A model generated the notes under the pieces. That model searched no databases and had not been told where the DNA came from. It was given only the letters and a program-made list of their open reading frames with translations. From positions 1,791,807 to 1,855,806 of the forward strand of contig NW_019091369.1 of NCBI RefSeq assembly GCF_001949145.1: a DNA stretch of 64,000 bases, read 5' to 3'. This document shows positions 24,001-35,700 of the stretch, piece after piece (within the stretch, counting starts at the first letter, position 1; every line of letters starts with the position of its first letter). Origin of the DNA: Acanthaster planci (taxonomy: Eukaryota > Echinodermata > Asteroidea > Valvatida > Acanthasteridae). Position numbers and translations under genes: made by a program.

Positions 24001-27000
24001 GCCTAGCAGCTAGGGTTTGTGACTACCGATCAGAAGGTCTGGGGTTCGAATTCTGCAACTGGTAACATGTTCTGACCCTGGGCTAGTCACTTCACCCCTT
24101 CTTGACTCTCTCCACCCATGTGTATTAGTGCATATCTGCGGGGGCAGAGACAATATGTATACCTAAATATCCCCTGCCCACGGGTATTGCTTGACGATTG
24201 GCGTAATTATTGTAAAGAACTATGACATTATTCGTACGATGGAAAGTCCTACGTAAGCATCAATCACACTTTTTATTAAGTACAGATGTTTCTGCAAACA
24301 CTGTGTCAGCAACGGAAGTCTTTTTGTAGGAAAAACGCTGTGAGGTACCAAAACTATGAACAAAGAATTTTAGCTAACCGACTCCAGACAAAGCAAGACC
24401 TAACCAACACCAAGCCAGTCTCCAACACCGAGCCAGTAACACCAAATAAAAAAAATAACTTCCTGAAACATGATCATATTCCACAACTGAATCTAATGCA
24501 AGGTCCCAAAAGAATCCCACACACAGATGCTACAGGAAAGGGAAATTGTATATCAAGGTCTAATGACTATTATCGAAAGGCGCCATGTTCAGAGGCAAAT
24601 AATGAGGGTGGATAAGATGTCCCTCGAAATCAAAACAGAAACTTACTAAAGCGAGGCATCAATGAACAAAGGACAGTGCCCTAGCCCTGCCAACCATTCA
24701 GGGATGGTAACAAGGTCATTGTATTCATTGGTTTCCTTGTTCACAAGTGAACTCAGCAACCATCAAGTGCTGGCAGAGGTAATTTGATTTCGGGGTTTCT
24801 TGGTTCATCGAGTTAGAATGGAAATCCTCCTTTTCCAGGATTCTGTCACTTCTGCCGGCTTTTGCAGCTTTGAGGGTTAGAACCTGGTCGTACACATTTA
24901 CAAACACATGCCAAAATGAATAATTGCTTTCATCTGTTGGTTTAACACTCGGCTTGGAAAGGTTCTTTAAACTCATACTTTCTTGTCCTGCGGTGGTCAA
25001 GTTCAGTGGCAGGAGTGAGATGAGATATCAGTTCATGCAGCTCCTATAATTTTCAGTAATCGGTTCAGTTACATACAAATGCATCATGAATGAACCCAAA
25101 TTACTCCTAAGGGATTTGTTTTTGCTAAGAGCCTTCTGGAATCCTGAAAAACATTCACTGGGTAGGAAACGAAAAGCATATTTTGTGAACTTGATTAAAA
25201 GCGGCGGGGGTGAGCCTTCCTCAGTCCTGCAAAATCCCAAAAAAAATCCAGTTGGATTTGATGGATCTTGGAAGGTTATGATTGACTAAAAATTTTCAAT
25301 GTATTTTACAGACTTCATCTGAAGTCTTACCAATGGATCTGTTTTAAAGGAGATCCAAGGAGTTCACAGAAACCCTACCAATGGTTATAAAATGTAGTGT
25401 TGCATGTGACAGCTTTTCCGACTGAAAGTTTAGCCCCTCGGTACATTAGACGATTTCGGAAGTCCTCAACCTCCCTCATCAGTGCGTAAGGCACGGTCCA
25501 CACCATATTCTCACTAACAGCTTCTTGCATTATAGCAATTACGGTAGATCTCATGGGCTAAGGGAGGTCTTAGCTTCTCTGACACCTTGCAGCTGTGATG
25601 GAATCACTCTGACTGCATGTACACAGTCATTCATCACGGCCCGATGCCTTTTCTGACAATCTTCCCCTTCAACGATCGCATGCAGGTTTGGGGCAAATAA
25701 TTTCCCACAGGTGTAAGACAGCATTTATCACTCGAGGGAAAGGAAATCTATGTTAATGGATTAAACTGTGCTCACAGTCCATCCATTTCCCTCGGAAATC
25801 CTCCATGATTTTCGTAGGAGGAGCAATTTAAATTAACAGGTTTTCCTCATGTAAAAAAAGGATCAATCTCGGCTGATAAATTGACTGCACAGCCTTGTGG
25901 CAGTTTATTAAAGTTGCAAATTATGTTCCAGGAAGGACAATTTTTAATCAAAGACATATGCAATCAAGGTAAACACGGCGCCGGTGCAAAATTCACTACG
26001 CATCTGCCATCCAGTGAGCCGCTTCAAAAATTCCGACCACTTGCAACGTCAAAGCCCGTATGAGTGAATGAAACACTAACGGCCTGGCATCTGCACTGAG
26101 GTCTGATAACAGAATTACATGTCCCATTTGGACTGTCTTGATTTCATTAAAAGCTGCTCTCAACCCGTGGGCCCAAGATACGGAGGAATGCAAATGCAAT
26201 TGGCCTAATGACAGGGTGAGCGTAAACATTATCGATGAAAGGTTGGTTAAGTGGTCTCCTGCGTGACATTTGTCTCTCTGGCCAAAGTGCCGCTTGCTCC
26301 ATTTTTTTTTCACACGTGTCCTTGTAAATGTAGTTTACGCAGATGGGAATCAGGATGGGTGGAGGCAGGACTTCCCCCCCCACTGAAAAATTAGAAAACA
26401 AAATAGCAAAAAAGAAACAAAAAAGCCCCAAAACAATGAAAACAAAGAGATGGAAACTGAAAATTACCAATTAACTCGAAACTTAAAAAAAAAAAAATTA
26501 ATTTCGGTCCCATCCACTGTTAATGGTGTTCATTTTGTTGCTGGTGAACGCCTCGGTCCCAGCGACGCTCGTGTTTGTGTTGGCAAAAACCAAGAACTAA
26601 CCAGGCATTTTCAACATGGTGACATTTGTCATCACTTCAGGGGTCAAATTTTGCTCACAACACAAAAATTTTTGCTTAGTAGAAAATAGGGTCACCAGCT
26701 AACATATCATGTGGTGCACATTGAAAATCATAATTGGTTCTCTGCTGATTCTGCTCAGCACATATATTTGCTAATGCAGAATTTCTTTTCTTATGGTTCT
26801 TTCCTTGCCTTCCACTTCTGCGATCCAGGTTCGAATCCCGGCCCTTCCACAGGTGGATTGGGTTTTCAGTCCCTACCTGATTCCATGGAATTTACCCAAA
26901 AAATTCCCCGAGGGTTTTCCTCCCACCTCTAAAATTGTAACTGCTTCTCACTGTCCCCTCTCTACAGGTTTCTTCAGGCTTGCGAGCTACAGTGCCTGAG

Positions 27001-29782
27001 GTGCATTTGAAGAATCCTTGGTTTCATTACCAGACACTTCATGATAAAAATGATAAAAGATCTTCTCTGAAATCAAGTCACAAGCGTGTTGAAAGGATCT
27101 GCAACAAAAGCATCCACTATTTGCCATTTTGCTGACAATTGGTCTTGTGAATGATTTTGTGACTGGTCTTCTGACAGTCTTGACTACACTGAAAAATAAT
27201 TCAGGCCGGCAAACCCAAGACTGCAAGAAATTGTTATACACTAACCACAAGTTCTAAATACCTGAATTAAAATGGTGTCAAAAACTGGTTCACTCCAGGC
27301 CAGAATACCGGGTAAAATCTACTAAACTGCACAACCGGCAGCACAAATATGTCACTGGACCTGTAAAAGTTTAACTAGGCCAGGGCCAAAGTAAACAAAG
27401 CACGTGCAGCTGATGTGAAAAAGAGGCACCACAGGACGAAACCACAGAGAGCGTGCTTGCTGAGCCTCGTTCACTGTCGGATTTGGGCCGAAGGGTAAAA
27501 TGGAGAACACAGATTGCACAGCAGACGAATACCTGCTCCTAATCATGAACGCTCTCAATAAGATGGTCCTCTTCATGGAACACTCCATGACTACCAGTGA
27601 AGCAACAACATAAAATACCCATTAAAAGGTTGGTCACAGAGAGCATGTCATATGCAATTTAATCACTTTTCTATTTCTCATTGCTATCAGCATTTTCCGC
27701 CCCGGATGTGAAATATGTTTCAGAAAACATGTCCCATTGAGAAACTTCAACACCTGCACAGGCCTTAATGTCACTCCGCGTTCTGCGCTTGCAAGCAGGA
27801 AAATTCCACGCTTATTTTGCTTGGACGGTGATCATCAAGCCAGCCATCTCATAGTCACCCTCGAGGTAATAGCATCCGGCGATCTCCTCCTTCCCCTATT
27901 GTGCATCAATTATAAAATCTAGACAGCCAATCAAAAACGGATCCAGACCACTCAGTTTAAAGTCCTGTTCACTCTACCTCGCTGTGAGGCGAAATAGCAT
28001 CCTCTGCAGAGTGTGTGCACAGAGCCTTCATTGCACATAACCTCTCCTTTTTCCTTAGTTCTACGACCCCAATTATCCGTCATCACTGCCGGACGGCTAG
28101 GCGATTCAATCTGCAGACGGGAAGCACAGCTGTGACAGGGCGGCCAACTAGCTCGAGCCAGCCAATGAGGCATATAATGAGGGCCAGAAAACCATTCTGG
28201 GGCGCATTAGAGGACAGAGCGAGCATCTCCCAACACCTGATGCCGGGGCAAAATTCAACCAAGGGGCCCAACAAGTTTCTCCGAGCCCTTCAGACTAGGC
28301 GCCAGATTCAATTTCGCTTTACTCGGGACAGGAGCACGTACTGCAGATTATTAATTTTTTTTTCCTGACTTTTCGCCAAGTGCTACCTTTCTTTTTTCAA
28401 TGCTAGTGCTTTCACAGTGAGGTCATAATGTCCTGATTTCCTTCTCCAACTGGTAAGATTGCCACCTGCTCCTTGTTATGCTCAAACAGTCTGGACTGTG
28501 GAGAGTCAAACGTAAAGGGAAAAAGGGAACCAGGACACCTTCACATTCAAATGCAGCTATCTGTACAGTCTATGTTCACTTTGTTTGAAAGTACCAAGAG
28601 AAAACAAATACACATTTTATTTATTTATTTATATCCATTTATCCAACAACGCATTTAGTGCCAATTACAGGATGAAGTGACAATTTAAGAAGACAGTGAA
28701 GAAATGTTCAGTTTTAGAGGTGGGAAGAAAACCCTGGATAAATAGTCCAGGGAAAACCCTTGGAATCAGGCAGGGACTGAAAACCCAATCCACCTGCTGA
28801 CCTAGGTGGGATTCGAACCCGAGTCGCAGAGGTGGAAGGCGAGGAAAGAGCCACTACACCAGCCTGACTCCCTACATGTAAACACTGAAACAGTACTTCT
28901 GTTACGGAGCCCTTATAAAACAGGTTTGCTTATTAACATCTTTAAAGCATGCCATATTTTCACAGATGTGCCTGAACTCGGTCGTGTCATGGCAGCGTCC
29001 CTTACAAGCCCATTACAAGTCAACACTGGTCAATACATCTGAAGTCAAGACACAAGCTACATGTATGCAAAATTGGATGAAGGCATCCTTTGTCGCTGTT
29101 CATACCTATTTGACTCGCATCTGATTTGTAATTGACATTTATCACAAGTGGTGAGAAACATCTAAAATAAAAAGTTCTACAAGTGGATCTACTATTCAGT
29201 CTTAGGCCACATTTGGATCACTTGACCACAGCCAGGAACAACAAGGGCGGATCCTGAATCAACTTTTCGGGGGATGGAGGAACTTGGAGGAACTTGTTTT
29301 TGGATGGTTAAAAAAAAGGAAATTTTTCAAGTAACCTTTTACGACCTTTCTGAGGGGTGGGGCTGTATATTGGGGCCTTTTCACTCACTTTTGGGAGGGA
29401 GGGATATGAAATAAGCCCAGAAAAACTGCCTTTCTCTCATTCTTTTCAAGACTAATTTTTGGGCTCCTTTTTGGGGGGGGGGCCACAGGCCCCGTTGGCC
29501 CCATTCCCACTTCTCCTCTTCCACCCTTGCAAGTCTGCCCATGGGGGCCAACTAGCTAGCAGCCGAGACCCACTTTCCCACAGACACCAGTGTCATTCTC
29601 GGCCATGGCCAAATAGTTTTTAAATGACTCACCCCTTCGATGAGCACCAGCTGTCGCTGGCCCAGCTGGGCCGCGTTGGCCTCCCCCATGCCGTCCCGGC
29701 ACAGCGCTATGACCTCCCGCAGCCGTCTCTGCTTCACCTCCTCCGGCACGTCATCCTGGAGCCGGTGATAGGCGTGGGTTTT
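21039..29782 (-). CDS. CDK5RAP1: CDK5RAP1 exons 8-10: C-terminal helix and TRAM domain
   Basis: Exon 8 (29782-29633) encodes [14 protein letters not shown]. Exon 9 (22199-22053) encodes [16 protein letters not shown] and KPGDYVAVH. Exon 10 (21146-21039) encodes the last TRAM strand and the stop (TGA at 21041-21039). The 7.4-kb intron between exons 8 and 9 is full of SINEs. A possible ATTAAA polyadenylation signal on this strand lies at 20661-20656. Confidence 0.9.
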
Positions 29783-32700
29783 CTGCAAACAGGAGAAAGT
29801 TTTGAGGTTGTTTTTAGGCCCTGATGATTTCCAAAACAGATGTAATAATGCAGCCAACCGGGAAAAGCCAACCTGCCTGCCATAAAGAAATGAAACATCC
29901 GATTTGAAAGTATGAGACAGAAAAATAGGAGATGATGCCACTGTGTTGATTTCTCACCTTTCTCATGCTGTAGGCGAAGAGGAAGGCGTAGTTGTAGCGG
30001 ACCGATCGCAGCAACGATAAGGTGTCTTCGTGTTCCATTTCTGTCTCGCCACAAAACCCTGTGATGAAGTCGCTGCCAAGGGATACCTGCGGAATGGTGC
30101 TCCGGATGTGATCCACTAAATCCAGGTAAGCCTCTCTTGTGTAGCTGGAAGATATAACAGAACATTTGAGTACGTTGTTGCTCAAATGTGAAGGCAACTT
30201 ATCTCCAAAAATTTCCTCCAGGGTTAAAGTATAAAATTGAATCAACGTTTTAAAAAATACACTGCACTGAAAAGATTAAGGCATGTAGATGTCAAAAAGG
30301 GACCTGCAACCAACGACAAATTTCCAGAATACAACTGAGAAAATCACAAAGCCAAATCAGAAGTCAGAAGGCGGCAAGTTACAAGAGAGGCACAGTAAAA
30401 AAGAAATTGAAAGAGGAAGTCAGAGTTCACATGAATCACTCACTAGACTCGACTGTAAGTAATGAGACTTGAGTTGGACTTCTGATTGACCTGTTATAGA
30501 CTTGTGACTCATTTGTGATTGACATACGACTGGCATGTAACTGACTTGTCGTCGGCTTGGGATCCATTCACATTGGAAATATGATCAACTCGTCAGTCAG
30601 CTTGTGTTTGACTTGTGATTAGATTGTGATCGACTTGTGATAGACTTGTGATTGGCTTTTGATTGACTTGTGATTGGCTTGTGATCAACTTGCGATGGGC
30701 TCGTGAATGGGTTTTGATTGACTTGTGATTGACTTGAGATTGGCTTGTGATTAACTGTTGTCTCCAACCTGTTCCTCTCAATCAATTATAACGTGCCTCT
30801 GATCTAAGCTCCACTGTGTCCTTCAATTCAATCTCTCTTACCCTCTACGCATCCTCTTCAGGACCTCTGTGTTGCCACTCTGAGCTGGCAGGTGCACCTG
30901 CTTGCAGACATTGGGGCAGTCGCGGATCACGTGCAGCACCTCGTCCGGGAAGTCCTTCGGGTGCGGGGAGGTAAACCTCACCCGCATCTCCGCGTCCACC
31001 TGTGCGACACGGGCCAGAAGGTCGGCGAAGCGCCGCCCGCCCTGCTTGGGCTTATAGATGGTGCGGAAGCCCCTGGCCAGACGAGTGGAGCCATCGTGGG
31101 CGGAGCCATCGGAGGTGGCAGCTTCGGGGGCTGCATCCGACCCGTAGTGCATCGCCTCAGAGGTGTCCCGGTAGCTGTTGACGTTCTGGCCGAGCAGCGT
31201 CACTTCCTTCACTCCCTGCAAGGAAGACAATGTCAACATGCAATTCCTCCTCCAAGAATGGTGCTATTAGCCCCACCCCTTCCATCCTCTTAACTGTCTC
31301 CCCCCCAAAAAAAAAACCTTGGAAAAGGATTTACTGGATTGCGAACTTCTGCAAGAATGCAGGACAGAAAAAAATTAAAAACAAAACTTCAAAGTAAGTA
31401 ACTTAGTAACTTATCCAGGGCTGGCGAAGAAAAATATTGAAATTGGTGTCTTTTTTCCAAAAAATTTTAATACTGCATTATTCAGAGTTGTCTGGATTTC
31501 CTGGTTCACGTAATAAAAGAAAGCTGGCCTAATTAACCTTAATTTCCAGGGCCACTTGGCTGGCATAGTTCTTGAATCCACCCATCTCAGCACTGCAGTG
31601 ACCCATGGGCAGCACTCCTTGCTCACCAGTTTCACGAAATTGGGATACCAAATTCAACAAGGAACACTGTACCATACTGAGCTCATGCAAAAAACAGCAC
31701 ACTTGTGGCTGAGTCCATCACAATTCCCTTTACAAGTCCAGTTGCAAGTCCTTTCGGAAGACCATGTAACAGGGTGTACAACGACAGAGGAATCCTTGTG
31801 ACACAGTTTGTTTGTGACTTACATGTAGCTTGAGACTGGATCAATTTAAAATGGACTTGCAGGGACTTGTGATGACCTGGACTACGACACTGAAACTATG
31901 CCTTTGGGCAGATTTAGGTCCTTCGTGACTGAAATGTGTGGAACACTTGTAAGTATCGGATAAGGAACAGATTACACACTATCTGAACAGGTTCATATTC
32001 ACAGGGTCAGTGCCTGGACCAGGTCGGTCTGGTGCCGGCCCGAATTTTTTGTCGTTTTCCTCGTGAGGGGGGTGTCTGTACACGGAACCCACAGAGGCAG
32101 GACCTAAGTGGGCTGCACTGTGATGCTCTGCCCACCTGATCAGAGAGAATCCTGACTTCCTCTAGGATGGAGGTTATGGGCCGGCTCCGCTCTCTGCCTC
32201 GTGTAAACGGGACGATGCAGTAGCTGCACATGTTATCACACCCTCGCATGATAGAACTACGACGACAGAAAAAAAAATTACAATCAAAAGTACCCAAGAT
32301 CTCCAGGGCGGAGTTCAGTCGTGCGTTTGGGAGGGAATCGATACAGCATGTGTCAAGGTGAAGTGCGGGCACACTTGTGGTCTAGACGTTGAGTGCACGG
32401 TTGCTTGTATCCTTCAACGAGGCACTTGAATATCTTTGCAGACTACTGTACAGGCGAGTGTCACGTGCGGCCAGCCATTTTGCTTTTCACGCATGATTGA
32501 ATGCCTACGGCTGCCCACTGTGATTGAAATCGTTGCCTAAGAAATGCATACAAGAATACTTTAAGCCTGTGGATCGGGGGTAACAGTATCACATGACATG
32601 TAACTTGCAGAACATTGAGACGGTTAAGACTGACATACAAGCGTGTACATTTCAGGTCATTTCACAGTGAAAAACGATACAAGATCAAATACATGATGAA

Positions 32701-35700
32701 GATCAACTTTGATAATGATTTTGATGAAATGAATATTTCACCCTTCGTGGCAATTTGGTTACAGGGGCTGTCACTAAAACCTTAGCATGGGTGTAGTTTC
32801 AGATATTATTTTCATTGAGCTTTTTAGAAAAGACACGTCCTTGTCAGCCAAGAGGACAGGATTTGATTTGTCTTTCATAACGACGCAGTCTCAACCAAAT
32901 GTGAAGCTACATTGTATGTGCTGTGATCATATTTTCTTGTGGTTACCATCTGCCTGGTGTTTCTTTCGATCAGGGGTTTTTTTGGCCTGAACGGAGATAC
33001 AATGCTCTGTATAATTTGTTTATCAACTGAATACGAATATCTCAATGTTCGTTTTTCTAACTGAGAACATGCTGGCAAATTCCCAGACAATGAAATCCTT
33101 TGTGAACCAGAGGTGCTCTGAAAGAATTGAAAAAAATGAAAAGGCCGAGAGGAATGCCGTCAAGCATGCCCTTTCACAATTACAGTCTCTTTGGGCATGA
33201 CAGCATTGACACTTTTCCATGAGGTTTTTTGAAGTCTGGCATGTTCAATTTAATTCGCATTTATTGGTAAGTGAATTACACAGTTTGCACGTCGTGCCAC
33301 AGCCCTGAGACCTTTTTTTCCAGTCACTCAAAAACTTCTGATTGTTGAGGAGACAGAGATTGTCGGGAGACTCCCGCGGCATACTAGCCAGATGACAGGT
33401 GTCCCCTGACGTGGCCTTGTAGATGAGTCCGAGTTAAAGTCTGGGGGGGGAGGTACATTGTACACTAATTTGATATTCCCTCGTGATGCTGAAGTGCCAA
33501 CACAGTGTCCTTGCTGAACTTCAGACCTCCCCGTAAATTTTATCATTTACCGAGGATGGCTGTAAATTGTCCTTGACGTCGGCCAAACATCCAACAAATG
33601 TGAGGAAAAGAAACGAGTCTCCAAAGGGCCCTGCATGCTAGATTCGAATCAATATATTCTAACTTTTGGCTCCGCACTGCGGCAAGTGAAGCTTGATGTT
33701 TGGCACAGAATAATCGGTGCGATACTGGGCGTGAGCTTCCCCAAAAATTCACTGACCTCAAAGCAATAAGCGAAGAGTTAAGAAATGAAACTGGTGTATG
33801 GAAAACTCCATCAGTGACTCAGAAATGGCTTAATAAGTTTTAACTGAACAATCATATAAAGTGCAGATCCGGCACTCACATGAACGCTGACTTAGAATCC
33901 TGACTCAGTCGGACGGGCACGACGTCGGCGTACGTCTCGTCCATGGATAGCATGACGTTGATGGCGGCCTGCCCCGAGTGGGCCACGGAGAGCAGCCTGG
34001 GTAGGTCTCGGTAGGCGTCGGGACCAGCCACGATGTCCACTATCTTGCTTCGCTCCAAAATCTCCTTCTTCAGCCGCTCAGCCATACAGCCTGATACACA
34101 GAAAGGAGGACAGAACGTCGACACGTGAAAACACTGCTGGATGTTAACTCCTTGCTATTTGAGATTTTTCTCATGTCTTTACCCTCGCCACAGAGTGTAC
34201 TGGGAGAGGTAAAACCTGATCAGCAAAGATCTCAAATGGATCTACATGTAGTTTATTCAATAGACATTGATGGAAAGGGTTACTCAGTTTACGTTAGCCA
34301 AAAAAATTTATTTACTGTGCTTCCTGTTTCCCTACTTTGACGGCACAACCCTTAAAGTTTTGTGCTTGGATTGTGAGAAAATGAGAAATTGGACAATGAA
34401 AAGTAAGAAAAAGGTACCTATTTTGATTGAATGTGGCTCAAAGTGGTTCAGTGGACTTATTTACGCCCACAACTCCATGGAGTACCCTTTGAAGTGCTGT
34501 TTGTTTCATTTGAAATACATGTAAGTGCCACCCAACCTCTCAAGGGCATTCTCCTGAGCGGGTCTTAAACATCAGTTTAAGACCAACCAAACACATACTT
34601 ATTCCCACTCATAAATACCATTTTACCCAGAGTCAAAGGAAATCAATATACGATAAATTTCTGCGGATTTTGTTCATGAATTTTACTTTCATTTCCCCCA
34701 AAGCCCCCGTCCATTCTATAGTATATTCCTTGTGCAAGCAGTCCAGAAGAATCTCCTTATATGGACTTGAAGCGCATGTGGCAAGTGCCGCATACCACGT
34801 GCACACAGGGTCCAGAGTGATTAGTTTTGTTTTGGCCTTATCAAAGGATTACCATCATTATCTTTCCCATAACTATCACTCAAGGTCAAAAGGAATGCTT
34901 ACAAGGTAACTTGTTGTATTACACGTATACTATGACACATTCTGAACCTCTGTGCAAAGAATGTATTTGAATTTTCAGTGAATAATAGAGCATTTCAGAT
35001 TTTGGAAAGTTCTGCAGGATGTCTGAAGTGGTATTTCTGGATTCTTAGTATCTTACCCAAGAGGCCTACTTTCAGAGGGGGCTGGTTTTTCCGCCGCCGT
35101 CTCTTCAGCGCTTGGAAGTACTCCAGTCGGTTCCAGATTTTCTGCTCCGCATTCTCCCGGATGGCACACGTGACAGCCAAGATAACATCCGCCTGAATGA
35201 CAAATGTTGATGTGTAACAAAAAAATGAGAATAGTTTCCTTCCAATCCACCACACAAATAAACAAATACAGATTTTAGTTTGCTTAAAGAGACCACAATA
35301 CTCCAACTGTAATTTTTAAATGAAAATGTATCCTGTTTTCTACGCATGCAATGGGCAGGGGTTGCTTGACATGGGTGATATACAGTAGTGCGCCACCAAG
35401 AGTTTGCAACACGTTGGCCAATCACAACGCACAAAATCTGTCAACCCCTTTCCGAATGTGCATAGGGTCGACAGATTTTGCGCATTGTGATTGGCCAACG
35501 CCTTGCAAAATCTTGGAGGCGCACTATTGTGAATCTCCCGTATTCAAGCAAACTTTCCAATGACAAAGATACATGTACATAAAGTTTCCTGACAAGAACT
35601 ACACCAAGTGTTTTTATTTAGCAACAAGTTGGGTTTGTTTTGTTTCAAACTTTTTTTTCAATATCAATATCCAACTAATCTGAATCATGCAATGCACGGT

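Noticed and set aside
23995-24070. tRNA gene
   Set aside because: A- and B-box-like motifs exist, but a full cloverleaf does not, and a SINE-type body follows.
30604-30755. Regular short repeats that could suggest a CRISPR array
   Set aside because: Units are contiguous 11-mers without spacers, inside an intron of an animal gene.
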